This document shows positions 22,651 through 37,300 of a DNA stretch of 64,000 bases, piece by piece. Numbering within the stretch: position 1 is the first letter of the stretch; the number at the start of each line of letters is the position of its first letter. The notes under the pieces were generated by a model that saw nothing but the letters and a program-made list of their open reading frames with translations, ran no database searches and was not told the origin of the DNA. The position numbers and the translations under genes were made by a program. Origin of the DNA: Hydractinia symbiolongicarpus (Eukaryota > Cnidaria > Hydrozoa > Anthoathecata > Hydractiniidae). The DNA lies in the NCBI RefSeq assembly GCF_029227915.1, contig NC_079875.1:40569201-40633200 (forward strand). Reading direction: 5' to 3'.

Positions 22651-24880
22651 TGTATACAAAGAAAGTACCCAGGGAGTAAACTCATTTCCCGAACGATTTT
22701 TTAAATTATTTTTTCACCACTAAAACGCATAAGACTTGTAGTTTTCAAAAATGTTTTCATTTTTGATGAGACTCCGAATAAAAGAAGTTTAATCGCCGTC
22801 AAACGAAAACCCGCGATTTCCCGAAAATCCCGGGCTTGGCCCGAAGAATAGTCAAAAGTATACAAAGAAAGTACACAGGGAGTAAACTCATTTCCCAAAT
22901 GATTTTTTAAATTATTTTGTCACCACTAAAACGCAGGAGACTTGTAGTTTTCAAAAGTGTTTTCATTTTTGATGGGACGCTGAATAAAAGAAGTTTAATC
23001 GGCGGCAAACGAAAATCCGCGATTTCCCGTAAATCCCGGGCTTGGCCCGTATAGTTGAATGTATCTAAAGAAAGTACCCAGGGAGTAAACTCATTTCCCG
23101 AGCGATTTTTTAAATTATTTTGTCTCCACTAAAACGCATGAGATTTGTAGTTTTCAAAAATGTTTTCATTTTTGATGAGACGCTTAATGAAAGAAGTTTA
23201 ATCGCCGGCAAATGAAAACCCGCGATTTCCCGTAAATCACGGGCTTGGCCCGTATAGTCGAATGTATACAAAGAAAGTACCCTGTGAGTAAACTCATTTC
23301 CAGAACGATTTTTTAAATTATTTTTTCACCACTAAAACGCATAAGACTTGTAGTTTTCAAAAATGTTTTCATTTTTGATGAGACGCTGAATAAAAGAAGT
23401 TTAATCGCCGGCAAACGAAAACCCACGATTTCCCGAAAATCCCGGGCTTGGCCCGTATAGTCAAAAGTATACAAAGAAAGTACCCAGGGAGTAAACTCAT
23501 TTCCCAAATGATTTTTTAAATTATTTTGTCACCACTAAAACGCATGAGACTTGTAGTTTTCAGAAATGTTTTCATTTTTGATGAGACGCCTAATGAAAGT
23601 GGTTTAATCGCCGGCAAACGAAAACCCGCGATTTCCCGTAAATCCCGGACTCGGCCCGTATAGTCAAAAGTATACAAAGAAAGTACCCAGGGAGTAAACT
23701 CATTTCCCGAACGATATTTTAAATTATTTTTTCACCACTAAAACGCATTAGACTTGTAGTTTTCAGAAATGTTTTCATTTTTGATGAGACGCCTAATGAA
23801 AGTGGTTTAATCGCCGGCGAACGAAAACCCGCGATTTCCCGTAAATCTCGGGCTTGGCCCGTATAGTCGAATGTATACAAAGAAAGTACCCAGGGAGTAA
23901 AATCATTTCCCGAACGATTTTTTAAATTATTTTTTCACCACTAAAACGCATTAGACTTGTAGTTTTCAGAAATGTTTACATTTTTGATAAGACGCCTAAT
24001 GAAAGATGTTTAATCGCCGGCAAACGAAAACCCGCGATTTCCCGTAAATCTCGGGCTTGGCCCGTATAGTCGAATGTATACAAAGAAAGTACCCAGGGAG
24101 TAAACTCATTTCCCGAAAGATTTTTTAAATTATTTTTTCACCACTAAAACGCATGAGACTTGTAGTTTTCAAAAAAATTTTTCATTTTTGATGAGACGGT
24201 TAATGAAAGGGGTTTAATCGCCGGCAAACGAAAACCCGCGATTTCTCGTAAATGCCGGGCTTGGCCCGTATAGTCGAATATATAAAAAGAAAGTACCCTG
24301 TGAGTAAACTCATTTCCAGAACGATGTTTTAAATTATTTTTTCACCACTAAAACGCATAAGAGTTGTAGTTTTCGAAAATGATTTCATTTTTGATGAGAC
24401 GCTGAATAAAAGAAGTTTAATCGCTGGCAAACGAAAACCCGCGATTTCCCGAAAATCCCTAGCTTGGCCCGTATAGTCGAATGTATACAAAGAAAGTACC
24501 CAGGGAGTAAACTCATTTCCCAAACGATTTTTTAAATTATTTTTTCACCACTAAAACGCATAAGACTTGTAGTTTTCAAAAATGTTTTCAGTTTTGATGA
24601 GACTCCGAATAAAAGAAGTTTAATCGCCGTCAAACGAAAACCCGCGATTTCCCGAAAATCCCGGGCTTGGCCCGAAGAATAGTCAAAAGTATACAAAGAA
24701 AGTACCCAGGGAGTAAACTCATTTTCCAAATGATTTTTTAAATTATTTTGTCACCACTAAAACGCATGAGAGTTGTAGTTTTCAAAAGTGTTTTCATTTT
24801 TGATGAGACGCTGAATAAAAGAAGTTTAATCGCTGGCAAACGAAAACCCGCGATTTCCCGAAAATCCCTAGCTTGGCCCG
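22651..24880. repeat. Satellite B segment, mixed monomers
   Basis: Continuous 203-206 bp monomers with no long private duplication that I could follow by eye, apart from a 22.7-23.5 kb block that reappears as 25.35-26.2 and 26.37-27.2 kb. It carries the GAAGAATAG (+3 bp) variant, GCAAATGAAAACC and GTAAATCACGGGC variants. No gene or non-satellite sequence is visible. Confidence 0.7.
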
Positions 24881-26950
24881 TATAGTCGAATGTATACAAA
24901 GAAAGTACCCAGGGAGTAAACTCATTTTCCAAACGATTTTTTAAATTATTTTTTCACCACTAAAACGCATAAGACTTGTAGTTTTCAAAAATGTTTTCAG
25001 TTTTGATGAGACTCCGAATAAAAGAAGTTTAATCGCCGTCAAACGAAAACCCGCGATTTCCCGAAAATCCCGGGCTTGGCCCGAAGAATAGTCAAAAGTA
25101 TACAAAGAAAGTACCCAGGGAGTAAACTCATTTTCCAAATGATTTTTTAAATTATTTTGTCACCACTAAAACGCATGAGAGTTGTAGTTTTCAAAAGTGT
25201 TTTCATTTTTGATGGGACGCTGAATAAAAGAAGTTTAATCGCCGGCAAACGAAAACCCGCGATTTCCCGTAAATCCCGGGCTTGGCCCGTATAGTTGAAT
25301 GTATCTAAAGAAAGTACCCAGGGAGTAAACTCATTTCCCGAGCGATTTTTTAAATTATTTTTTCTCCACTAAAACGCATAAGACTTGTAGTTTTCAAAAA
25401 TGTTTTCATTTTTGATGAGACTCCGAATAAAAGATGTTTAATCGCCGTCAAACGAAAACCCGCGATTTCCCGAAAATCCCGGGCTTGGCCCGAAGAATAG
25501 TCAAAAGTATACAAAGAAAGTACCCAGGGAGTAAACTCATTTCCCAAATGATTTTTTAAATTATTTTGTCACCACTAAAACGCAGGAGACTTGTAGTTTT
25601 CAAAAGTGTTTTCATTTTTGATGGGACGCTGAATAAAAGAAGTTTAATCGCCGGCAAACGAAAACCCGCGATTTCCCGTAAATGCCGGGCTTGGCCCGTA
25701 TAGTTGAATGTATCTAAAGAAAGTACCCAGGAAGTAAACTCATTTCCCGAGCGATTTTTTAAATTATTTTGTCTCCACTAAAACGCATGAGATTTGTAGT
25801 TTTCAAAAATGTTTTCATTTTTGATGAGACGCTTAATGAAAGAAGTTTAATCGCCGGCAAATGAAAACCCGCGATTTCCTGTAAATCACGGGCTTGGCCC
25901 GTATAGTCGAATGTATACAAAGAAAGTACCCAGGGAGTAAACTCATTTCCCAAACGATTTTTTAAATTATTTTTTCACCACTAAAACGCATAAGACTTGT
26001 AGTTTTCAAAAATGTTTTCAGTTTTGATGAGACTCCGAATAAAAGAAGTTTAATCGCCGTCAAACGAAAACCCGCGATTTCCCGAAAATCCCGGGCTTGG
26101 CCCGAAGAATAGTCAAAAGTATACAAAGAAAGTACCCAGGGAGTAAACTCATTTTCCAAATGATTTTTTAAATTATTTTGTCACCACTAAAACGCATGAG
26201 AGTTGTAGTTTTCAAAAGTGTTTTCATTTTTGATGGGACGCTGAATAAAAGAAGTTTAATCGCCGGCAAACGAAAACCCGCGATTTCCCGTAAATCCCGG
26301 GCTTGGCCCGTATAGTTGAATGTATCTAAAGAAAGTACCCAGGGAGTAAACTCATTTCCCGAGCGATTTTTTAAATTATTTTTTCTCCACTAAAACGCAT
26401 AAGACTTGTAGTTTTCAAAAATGTTTTCATTTTTGATGAGACTCTGAATAAAAGATGTTTAATCGCCGTCAAACGAAAACCCGCGATTTCCCGAAAATCC
26501 CGGGCTTGGCCCGAAGAATAGTCAAAAGTATACAAAGAAAGTACCCAGGGAGTAAACTCATTTCCCAAATGATTTTTTAAATTATTTTGTCACCACTAAA
26601 ACGCAGGAGACTTGTAGTTTTCAAAAGTGTTTTCATTTTTGATGGGACGCTGAATAAAAGAAGTTTAATCGCCGGCAAACGAAAACCCGCGATTTCCCGT
26701 AAATGCCGGGCTTGGCCCGTATAGTTGAATGTATCTAAAGAAAGTACCCAGGAAGTAAACTCTTTTCCCGAGCGATTTTTTAAATTATTTTGTCTCCACT
26801 AAAACGCATGAGATTTGTAGTTTTCAAAAATGTTTTCATTTTTGATGAGACGCTTAATGAAAGAAGTTTAATCGCCGGCAAATGAAAACCCGCGATTTCC
26901 TGTAAATCACGGGCTTGGCCCGTATAGTCGAATGTATACAAAGAAAGTAC
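24880..26950. repeat. Higher-order duplication, 1021 bp (5 monomers), two copies
   Basis: Copies at about 24.9-25.92 and 25.92-26.95 kb share CAGTTTTGATGAGACTCCG, ACTCATTTTCCAAATG, AAAGATGTTTAATCGCCGTC, GCAGGAGACTTG and CAGGAAGTAAACTC. The first monomers also derive from a 409-bp (two-monomer) duplication starting near 24.53 kb. The 6 extra bases in the unit come from two monomers with the +3-bp GAAGAATAG insertion. Confidence 0.75.
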
Positions 26951-29900
26951 CCTGTGAGTAAACTCATTTCCAGAACGATTTTTTAAATTATTTTTTCACC
27001 ACTAAAACGCATAAGACTTGTAGTTTTCAAAAATGTTTTCATTTTTGATGAGACGCTGAATAAAAGAAGTTTAATCGCCGGCAAACGAAAACCCACGATT
27101 TCCCGAAAATCCCGGGCTTGGCCCGTATAGTCAAAAGTATACAAAGAAAGTACCCAGGGAGTAAACTCATTTCCCAAATGATTTTTTAAATTATTTTGTC
27201 ACCACTAAAACGCATGAGACTTGTAGTTTTCAAAAGTGTTTTCATTTTTGATGAGACGCTGAATAAAAGAAGTTTAATCGCCGGCAAACGAAAACCCGCG
27301 ATTTCCCGTAAATCCCGGGCTTGGCCCGTATAGTTGAATGTATCTAAAGAAAGTACCCAGGGAGTAAACTGACTTCCCGAACGATTTTTCAAATTATTTC
27401 TGCACCAGTAGAACGCATGAGACTTGTAGTTTTTAAAAGTGTTTTCATTTTTGATGAGACGCTGAATAAAAGAAGTTTAATCGCTAGCGAAAGAAAACCC
27501 GCCATTTCCCGTAAATCCGGGGCTTGGCCCGTATAGTTGTATGTATCTAAAGAAAGTACCCAGGGAGTAAACTGATTTTCCGAACGATTTTTCAAATTAT
27601 TTCTGCACCACTAGAACGAATGAGACTTGTAGTTTTCAAAAATGTTTTCATTTTTGATGAGACGCTTAACGAATGTGGTTTAATCGCCGGCAAGCGAAAA
27701 CCCGCGATTTCCCGTAAATCCCGGGCTTGGCCCGCATAGTCGAATGTATACAAAGAAAGTACCCTGTGAGTAAACTCATTTCCAAAACGATTTTTTAAAT
27801 TATTTTGTCACCACTAAAACGCATGAGACTTGTAGTTTTCAAAAGTGTTTTCATTTTTGATGAGACGCTGAATAAAAGAAGTTTAATCGCCGGCAAATGA
27901 AAACCCGCGATTTCCCGTAAATCACGGGCTTGGCCCGTATAGTCGAATGTATACAAAGAAAGTACCCTGTGAGTAAACTCATTTCCAAAACGATTTTTTA
28001 AATTATCTTTTTACCACTAAAACGCATGAGACTTGTAGTTTTCAAAAATGTTTTCATTTTTGATGAGACGCTTAATGAAAGAGGTTTAATCGCGGGCAAA
28101 CGAAAACCCGCGATTTCCCGTAAATCCCGGGCTTGGCCCGTATAGTCAAAAGTATACAAAGAAAGTACCCAGGGAGTAAACTCATTTCCCAAACGATTTT
28201 TTAAATTATTTTGTAACCACTAAAACGCATGAGACTTGTAGTTTTCAAAAGTGTTTACATTTTTGATGAGACGCTGAATAAAAGAGGTTTAATCGCCGGC
28301 GAACGAAAACCCGCGATTTCCCGTAAATCTCGGGCTTGGCCCGTATAGTCGAATGTATACAAAGAAAGTACCCAGGGAGTAAACTCATTTCCCGAAAGAT
28401 TTTTTAAATTATTTTTTCACCACTAAAACGCATGAGACTTGTAGTTTTCAAAAATTTTTTTCATTTTTGATGAGACGGTTAATGAAAGTGGTTTAATCGC
28501 CGGCAAACGAAAACCCGCGATTTCTCGTAAATCTCGGGCTTGGCCCGTATAGTCGAATATATACAAAGAAAGTACCCAGGGAGTAAACTCATTTCCCGAA
28601 CGATTTTTTAAATTATTTTTTCACCACTAAAACGCATAAGACTTGTAGTTTTCAAAAATGTTTTCATTTTTGATGAGACTCCGAATAAAAGAAGTTTAAT
28701 CGCCGTCAAACGAAAACCCGCGATTTCCCGAAAATCCCGGGTTTGGCCCGAAGAATAGTCAAAAGTATACAAAGAAAGTACCCAGGGAGTAAACTCATTT
28801 CCCAAATGATTTTTTAAATTATTTTGTCACCACTAAAACGCAGGAGACTTGTAGTTTTCAAAAGTGTTTTCATTTTTGATGGGACGCTGAATAAAAGAAG
28901 TTTAATCGCCGGCAAACGAAAACCCGCGATTTCCCGTAAATCCCGGGCTTGGCCCGTATAGTTGAATGTATCTAAAGAAAGTACCCAGGGAGTAAACTCA
29001 TTTCCCGAGCGATTTTTTAAATTATTTTGTCTCCTCTAAAACGCATGAGATTTGTAGTTTTCAAAAATGTTTTCATTTTTGATGAGACGCTTAATGAAAG
29101 AAGTTTAATCGCCGGCAAATGAAAACCCGCGATTTCCCGTAAATCACGGGCTTGGCCCGTATAGTCGAATGTATACAAAGAAAGTACCCTGTGAGTAAAC
29201 TCATTTCCAGAACGATTTTTTAAATTATTTTTTCACCACTAAAACGCATAAGACTTGTAGTTTTTAAAAATGTTTTCATTTTTGATGAGACGCTGAATAA
29301 AAGAAGTTTAATCGCCGGCAAACGAAAACCCACGATTTCCCGAAAATCCCGGTCTTGGCCCGTATAGTCAAAAGTATACAAAGAAAGTACCCAGGGAGTA
29401 AACTCATTTCCCAAATGATTTTTTAAATTATTTTGTCACCACTAAAACGCATGAGACTTGTAGTTTTCAAAAGTGTTTTCATTTTTGATAATACGCTGAA
29501 TAAAAGAAGTTTAATCGCCGGCAAACGAAAACCCGCGATTTCCCGTAAATCCCGGGCTTGGCCCGTATAGTTGAATGTATCTAAAGAAAGTACCCAGGGA
29601 GTAAACTGACTTCCCGAACGATTTTTCAAATTATTTCTGCACCAGTAGAACGCATGAGACTTGTAGTTTTCAAAAGTGTTTTCATTTTTGATGAGACGCT
29701 TAATGAAAGAAGTTTAATCGCCGGCAAATGAAAACCCGCGATTTCCCGTAAATCACGGGCTTGGCCCGTATAATCGAATGTATACAAAGAAAGTACCCTG
29801 TGAGTAAACTCATTTCCAGAACGATTTTTTAAATTATTTTTTCACCACTAAAACGCATAAGACTTGTAGTGTTTAAAAATGTTTTCATTTTTGATGAGAC

Positions 29901-32689
29901 GCTGAATAAAAGAAGTTTAATCGCCGGCAAACGAAAACCCACGATTTCCCGAAAATCCCGGTCTTGGCCCGTATAGTCAAAAGTATACAAAGAAAGTACC
30001 CAGGGAGTAAACTCATTTCCCAAATGATTTTATTTTTATTTTTGATGAGACGCCTAATGAAAGTGGTTTAATCGCTGGCAAACGAAAACCCGCGATTTCC
30101 CTTAAATCCTGGGCTTGGCCCGTATAGTCAAATGTATACAAAGAAAGTACCATGTGAGTAAACGCATTTCCAAAACGATTTTTTAAATTATCTTTTCACC
30201 ACTAAAACGCATGAGACTTGTAGTTTTCAAAAATGTTTTCATTTTCGATGAGACGCTGAATAAAAGAAGTTTAATCGCCGGCAAACGAAAACCCGCCATT
30301 TCCCGTAAACCCCAGACTCGGCCCGTATAGTCAAAAGTATACAAAGAAAGTACCCAGGGAGTAAACTCATTTCCAGAACGATTTTTTAAATTATTTTTTC
30401 ACCACTAAAACGCGTAAGACTTGTAGTTTTCAAAAATATTTTCATTTTTGATGAGACGCTGAATAAAAGAAGTTTAATCGCCGGCAAACGAAATCCCGCG
30501 ATTTCCCGTAAATCCCGGGCTTGGCCCGTATAGTCAAAAGTATACATAGAAAGTACCCAGGGAGTAAACTCATTTCCCGAACGATTTTTTAAATTATTTT
30601 TTCACCACTAAAACGCATGAGACTTGTAGTTTTCAAAAATGTTTTCATTTTTGATGAGACGCTGAATAAAAGAAGTTTAATCGCTGGCAAACGAAAACCC
30701 GCGATTTCCCGAAAATCCCGGGCTTGGCCCGAAGAATAGTCAAAAGTATACGAAGAAAGTACCCAGGGAGTAAACTCATTTCCCAAATGATTTTTTAAAT
30801 TATTTTGTCACCACTAAAACGCATGAGACTTGTAGTTTTCAAAAGTGTTTTCATTTTTGATGAGACGCTGAATAAAAGAAGTTTAATCGCCCTCAAACAA
30901 AAACCTGCAATTTCACGTAAATCTCGGACTCAGCCCGTATAGTCAAAAGTATACAAAAAAAAACCCAGGGTGTAAACTCATTTCCCGAACGATTTTATTT
31001 TTATTTTTGATGAGACGCTGAATAAAAGAAGTTTAATCGCCGGAAAACGAAAACCCACGATTTCCCGAAAATCCCGGGCTTGGCCCGTATAGTCAAAAGT
31101 ATACAAAGAAAGTACCCAGGGAGTAAACTCATTTCCCAAATGATTTTTTAAATTATTTTGTCACCACTAAAACGCATGAGACTTGTAGTTTTCAAAAGTG
31201 TTTTCATTTTTGATGAGACGCTGAATAAAAGAAGTTTAATCGCCGGCAAACGAAAACCCGCGATTTCCCGTAAATCCCGGGCTTGGCCCGTATAGTTGAA
31301 TGTATCTAAAGAAAGTACCCAGGGAGTAAACTGACTTCCCGAACGATTTTTCAAATTATTTCTGCACCAGTAGAACGCATGAGACTTGTAGTTTTCAAAA
31401 GTGTTTTCATTTTTGATGAGACGCTGAATAAAAGAAGTTTAATCGCTGGCGAAAGAAAACCCGCCATTTCCCGTAAATCCCGGGCTTGGCCCGTATAGTT
31501 GTATGTATCTAAAGAAAGTACCCAGGGAGTAAACTGATTTCCCGAACGATTTTTCAAATTATTTCTGCACCACTAGAACGAATGAGACTTGTAGTTTTCA
31601 AAAATGTTTTCATTTTTGATGAGACGCTGAATAAAAGAAGTTTAATCGCCGGCAAATGAAAACCCGCGATTTCCCGTAAATCACGGGCTTGGCCCGTGTA
31701 GTCGAATGTATACAAAGAAGGTACCCTGTGAGTAAACTCATTTCCAAAACGATTTTTTAAATTATCTTTTCACCACTAAAACGCATGAGACTTGTAGTTT
31801 TCAAAAATGTTTTCATTTTTGATGAGACGCTGAATAAAAGAAGTTTAATCGCCGGCAAACGAAAACCCGCCATTTCCCGTAAACCCCGGACTCGGCCCGT
31901 ATAGTCAAAAGTATACAAAGAAAGTACCCAGGGAGTAAACTCCTTTCCCGAACGATTTTTTAAATTATTATTTCACCACTAAAACGCATAAGATTTGTAG
32001 TTTTCAAAAATGTTTTCATTTTTGATGGGACGCTGAATAAAAGAAGTTTAATCGCCGGCAAACGAAAACCCGCTATTTCCCGTAAATCCCGGGCTTGGCC
32101 CGTATAGTTGAATGTATACAAAGAAAGTACCCTGTGAGTAAACTCATTTCCAGAACGATTTTTTAAATTATTTTTTCACCACTAAAACGCATAAGACTTG
32201 TAGTTTTCAAAAATGTTTTCATTTTTGATGAGACGATGAATAAAGGAAGTTTAATCGCCGGCAAACGAAAACCCACGATTTCCCGAAAATCCCGGGCTTG
32301 GCCCGTATAGTCAAAAGTATACAAAGAAAGTACCCAGGGAGTAAACTCATTTCCCAAATGATTTTTTAAATTATTTTGTCACCACTAAAACGCATGAGAC
32401 TTGTAGTTTTCAAAAGTGTTTTCATTTTTGATGAGACGCTGAATAAAAGAAGTTTAATCGCCGGCAAACGAAAACCCGCGATTTCCCGTAAATCCCGGGC
32501 TTGGCCCGTATAGTTGAATGTATCTAAAGAAAGTACCCAGGGAGTAAACTGACTTCCCGAATGATTTTTCAAATTATTTCTGCACCAGTAGAACGCATGA
32601 GACTTGTAGTTTTCAAAAGTGTTTTCATTTTTGATGAGACGCTGAATAAAAGAAGTTTAATCGCTGGCGAAAGAAAACCCGCCATTTCC
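26951..32689. repeat. Satellite B segment with 2237-, 609- and 1218-bp offsets and CTGCACCA variants
   Basis: 26.4-27.4 kb recurs at 28.6-29.6 kb (offset 2237). 29.1-29.4 kb recurs 609 bp later. 31.01-31.60 kb recurs at 32.23-32.83 kb (offset 1218, six monomers). A divergent subtype appears first near 27.4 kb: TTTCTGCACCAGTAGAACG or CTGCACCACTAGAACGAATGAG replaces the usual CACCACTAAAACGCATGAG, together with GTATCTAAAG in place of GTATACAAAG. Two 151-bp truncated monomers lie at about 30.0 and 31.0 kb. Confidence 0.65.
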
Positions 32690-33446
32690 CGTAAATCCCG
32701 GGCTTGGCCCGTATAGTTGTATGTATCTAAAGAAAGTACCCAGGGAGTAAACTGATTTCCCGAACGATTTTTCAAATTATTTCTGCACCACTAGAACGAA
32801 TGAGACTTGTAGTTTTCAAAAATGTTTTCATTTTTGATGAGACGCTTAACGAATGTGGTTTAATCGCCGGCAAGCGAAAACCCGCGATTTCCCGTAAATC
32901 CCGGGCTTGGCCCGCATAGTCGAATGTATACAAAGAAAGTACCCTGTGAGTAAACTCATTTCCAAAACGATTTTTTAAATTATTTTGTCACCACTAAAAC
33001 GCATGAGACTTGTAGTTTTCAAAAGTGTTTTCATTTTTGATGAGACGCTGAATAAAAGAAGTTTAATCGCCGGCAAATGAAAACCCGCGATTTCCCGTAA
33101 ATCACGGACTTGGCCCGTATAGTCGAATGTATACAAAGAAAGTACCCTGTGAGTAAACTCATTTCCAAAACGATTTTTTAAATTTCACTTTTCACCACTA
33201 AAACGCATGAGACTTGTAGTTTTCAAAAATGTTTTCATTTTTGATGAGACGCTGAATAAAAGAAGTTAAATCGCCGGCAAACGAAAACCCGCCATTTCCC
33301 GTAAACCCCGGACTCGGCCCGTATAGTCAAAAGTATACAAAGAAAGTACCCAGGGAGTAAACTCCTTTCCCGAACGATTTTTTAAATTATTATTTCACCA
33401 CTAAAACGCATAAGATTTGTATTTTTCGAAAATGTTTTCATTTTTG

Positions 33447-33465
33447 ATGAGACGTATAGTCAAAA
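33447..33465. repeat. 133-bp truncated monomer junction (70-bp deletion)
   Basis: GATGAGACG runs straight into TATAGTCAAAAG, skipping the normal 70-bp stretch that carries AATCGCCGGCAAACG and the GC-rich block. CG is shared at both ends of the deleted stretch, so short microhomology may have guided it. The same junction recurs near 36575 as part of the 3124-bp duplication. Confidence 0.8.
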
Positions 33466-34319
33466 GTATACAAAGAAAGTACCAAGGGAGTAAAATCATT
33501 TTCCAAACGATTTTTTAAATTATTTTGTCACCACTAAAACGGATGAGACTTGTAGATTTCAAAAGTATTTTCATTTTTGATAAGACGCTGAATAAAAGAA
33601 GTTTAATCGCCGGAAAACGAAAACCCGCGATTTCCCGTAAATCCCGGGCTTGGCCCGTATAGTTGAATGTATCTAAAGAAAGTACCCAGAGAGTAAACTG
33701 ACTTCCCGAACGATTTTTCAAATTATTTCTGCACCAGTAGATCGAATGAGACTTGTAGTTTTCAAAAATGTTTTCATTTTTAATGAGACGCTTAATGAAA
33801 GAGTTTTAATCGCCAGCAAATGAAAACCCGCGATTTCCCGTAAATCCCGGGCTTGGCCCGTATAGTCGAATGTATACAAAGAAAGTACCCTGCGAGTAAA
33901 CTCATTTCCAAAACGATTTTTTAAATTATCTTTTCACCACTAAAACGCATGAGACTAGTAGTTTTTAAAAATGTTTTCATTTTTGATGAGACGCTGAATA
34001 AAAGACGTTTAATCGCCGGCAAACGAAAACCCGCCATTTCCCGTAAACCCCGGACACGGCCCGTATATTCAAAAGTATGCAAAGAAAGTACCCAGGGAGT
34101 AAACTCATTTCCCGAACGATTTTTTATATTATTTTTCACCACTAAACCCCAGGAGACTTGTAGTTTTTAAAAATGTTTTCATTTTTGATGAGACGCTGAA
34201 TAAAAGAAGTTTAATCGCCCTCAAACAAAAACCTGCAATTTCACGTAAGGCCCGGACTCAGCCCGTATAGTCAAAAGTATACAAAGAAAGTACCCATGGT
34301 GTAAACTCATTTCCCGAAC

Positions 34320-34345
34320 GATTTTATTTTTATTTTTGATGAGAC
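34320..34345. repeat. 151-bp truncated monomer junction (52-bp deletion), one of four
   Basis: GATTTTATTTTTATTTTTGATG replaces the normal run from GATTTTTTAAATTA through the CACCACTAAAACG and CTTGTAGTTTTC landmarks. Spacing between successive GATGAG motifs is 151 instead of 203 bp. The same junction is found at about 30028, 30993 and 37445, so it arose once and was copied. Confidence 0.8.
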
Positions 34346-37300
34346 GCCTAATGAAAGTGGTTTAATCGCCGGCAAACGAAAACCCGCGATTTCCCTTAAA
34401 TCCTGGGCTTGGCCCGTATAGTCGAATGTATACAAAGAAAGTACCATGTGAGTAAACGCATTTCCAAAACGATTTTTTAAATTATCTTTTCACCACTAAA
34501 ACGCATGAGACTTGTAGTTTTCAAAAATGTTTTCATTTTCGATGAGACGCTGAATAAAAGAAGTTTAATCGCCGGCAAACGAAAACACGCCATTTCCCGT
34601 AAACCCCAGACTCGGCCCGTATAGTCAAAAGTATACAAAGAAAGTACCCAGGGAGTAAACTCATTTCCAGAACGATTTTTTAAATTATTTTTTCACCACT
34701 AAAACGCATAAGACTTGTAGTTTTCAAAAATGTTTTCACTTTTGATGAGACGCTGAATAAAAGAAGTTTAATCGCCGGCAAACCAAAACCCGCGATTTCC
34801 CGTAAATCCCGGACTCGGCCCGTATAGTCAAAAGTATACATAGAAAGTACCCAGGGAGTAAACTCATTTCCAGAACGATTTTTTAAATTATTTTTTCACC
34901 ACTACAACGCGTAAGACTTGTAGTTTTCAAAAATATTTTCATTTTTGATGAGACGCTGAATAAAAGAAGTTTATTCGCCGGCAAACGAAAACCCGAGATT
35001 TCCCGTAAATCCCGGGCTTGGCCTGTATAGTCAAAAGTATACATAGAAAGTATCCAGGGAGTAAACTCATTTCCCGAACGATTTTTTAAATTATTTTTTC
35101 ACCACTAAAACGCATGAGACTTGTAGTTTTCAAAAATGTTTTCATTTTTGATGAGACGCTGAATAAAAGAAGTTTAATCGCTGGCAAACGAAAAACCGCG
35201 ATTTCCCGTATATCCCGGGCTTGGCCCGTATAGTTGAATGTATATAAAGAAAGTACCCAGGGAGTAAACTGATTTCCCAAACGATTTTTCAAATTATTTC
35301 TGCACCACTAGAACGAATGAGACTTGTATTTTTAAAAAATGTTTTCATTTTCAATGAGACGCTCAATGAAAGAGGTTTAATCGCCGGCAAACGAAAACCC
35401 GCGATTTCCCGTAAATCCCGGGCTTGTCCCGTATAGTCAAAAGTATACAAAGAAAGTACCCAGGGAGTAAACTCATTTCCCGAACGATTTTTTAAATTAT
35501 TATTTCACCTCTAAAGCCCATGAGACTTGTAGTTTTTAAAAATGTTTACATTTTTGATGCGACGCTGAATAAAAGGAGTTTAATCGCCGGCAAACGAAAA
35601 CCCGCGATTTCCCGTAAATCCCGGACTCGGCCCGTATAGTCAAAAGTATACAAAGAAAGTACCCAGGGAGTAAACTCATTTCCCAAACGATTTTTTAAAT
35701 TATTATTTCACCACTAAACCCATGAGAGTTGTAGTTTTTAAAAATGTTTTCATTTTTGATGAGACGCTTAATGAAAGTGGTTTAACCGCTGGCAAACGAA
35801 AACCCGCGATTTCCCGTAAATCCCGGGCTTGGCCCGTATAGTTGTATGTATCTAAAGAAAGTACCCAGGGAGTAAACTGATTTCCCGAACGATTTTTCAA
35901 ATTATTTCTGCACCACTAGAACGAATGAGACTTGTAGTTTTCAAAAATGTTTTCATTTTTGATGAGACGCTTAACGAATGTGGTTTAATCGCCGGCAAGC
36001 GAAAACCCGCGATTTCCCGTAAATCCCGGGCTTGGCCCGCATAGTCGAATGTATACAAAGAAAGTACCCTGTGAGTAAACTCATTTCCAAAACGATTTTT
36101 TAAATTATTTTGTCACCACTAAAACGCATGAGACTTGTAGTTTTCAAAAGTGTTTTCATTTTTGATGAGACGCTGAATAAAAGAAGTTTAATCGCCGGCA
36201 AATGAAAACCCGCGATTTCCCGTAAATCACGGGCTTGGCCCGTATAGTCGAATGTATACAAAGAAAGTACCCTGTGAGTAAACTCATTTCCAAAACGATT
36301 TTTTAAATTTCACTTTTCACCACTAAAACGCATGAGACTTGTAGTTTTCAAAAATGTTTTCATTTTTGATGAGACGCTGAATAAAAGAAGTTAAATCGCC
36401 GGCAAACGAAAACCCGCCATTTCCCGTAAACCCCGGACTCGGCCCGTATAGTCAAAAGTATACAAAGAAAGTACCCAGGGAGTAAACTCCTTTCCCGAAC
36501 GATTTTTTAAATTATTATTTCACCACTAAAACGCATAAGATTTGTATTTTTCGAAAATGTTTTCATTTTTGATGAGACGTATAGTCAAAAGTATACAAAG
36601 AAAGTACCAAGGGAGTAAAATCATTTTCCAAACGATTTTTTAAATTATTTTGTCACCACTAAAACGGATGAGACTTGTAGATTTCAAAATTATTTCCTTT
36701 TTGATAAGACGCTGAATAAAAGAAGTTTAATCGCCGGAAAACGAAAACCCGCGATTTCCCGTAAATCCCGGGCTTGGCCCGTATAGTTGAATGTATCTAA
36801 AGAAAGTACCCAGAGAGTAAACTGACTTCCCGAACGATTTTTCAAATTATTTCTGCACCAGTAGATCGAATGAGACTTGTAGTTTTCAAAAATGTTTTCA
36901 TTTTTAATGAGACGCTTAATGAAAGAGTTTTAATCGCCATCAAATGAAAACCCGCGATTTCCCGTAAATCCCGGGCTTGGCCCGTATAGTCGAATGTATA
37001 CAAAGAAAGTACCCTGCGAGTAAACTCATTTCCAAAACGATTTTTTAAATTATCTTTTCACCACTAAAACGCATGAGACTAGTAGTTTTTAAAAATGTTT
37101 TCATTTTTGATGAGACGCTGAATAAAAGACGTTTAATCGCCGGCAAACGAAAACCCGCCATTTCCCGTAAACCCCGGACACGGCCCGTATATTCAAAAGT
37201 ATGCAAAGAAAGTACCCAGGGAGTAAACTCATTTCCCGAACGATTTTTTATATTATTTTTCACCACTAAACCCCAGGAGACTTGTAGTTTTTAAAAATGT

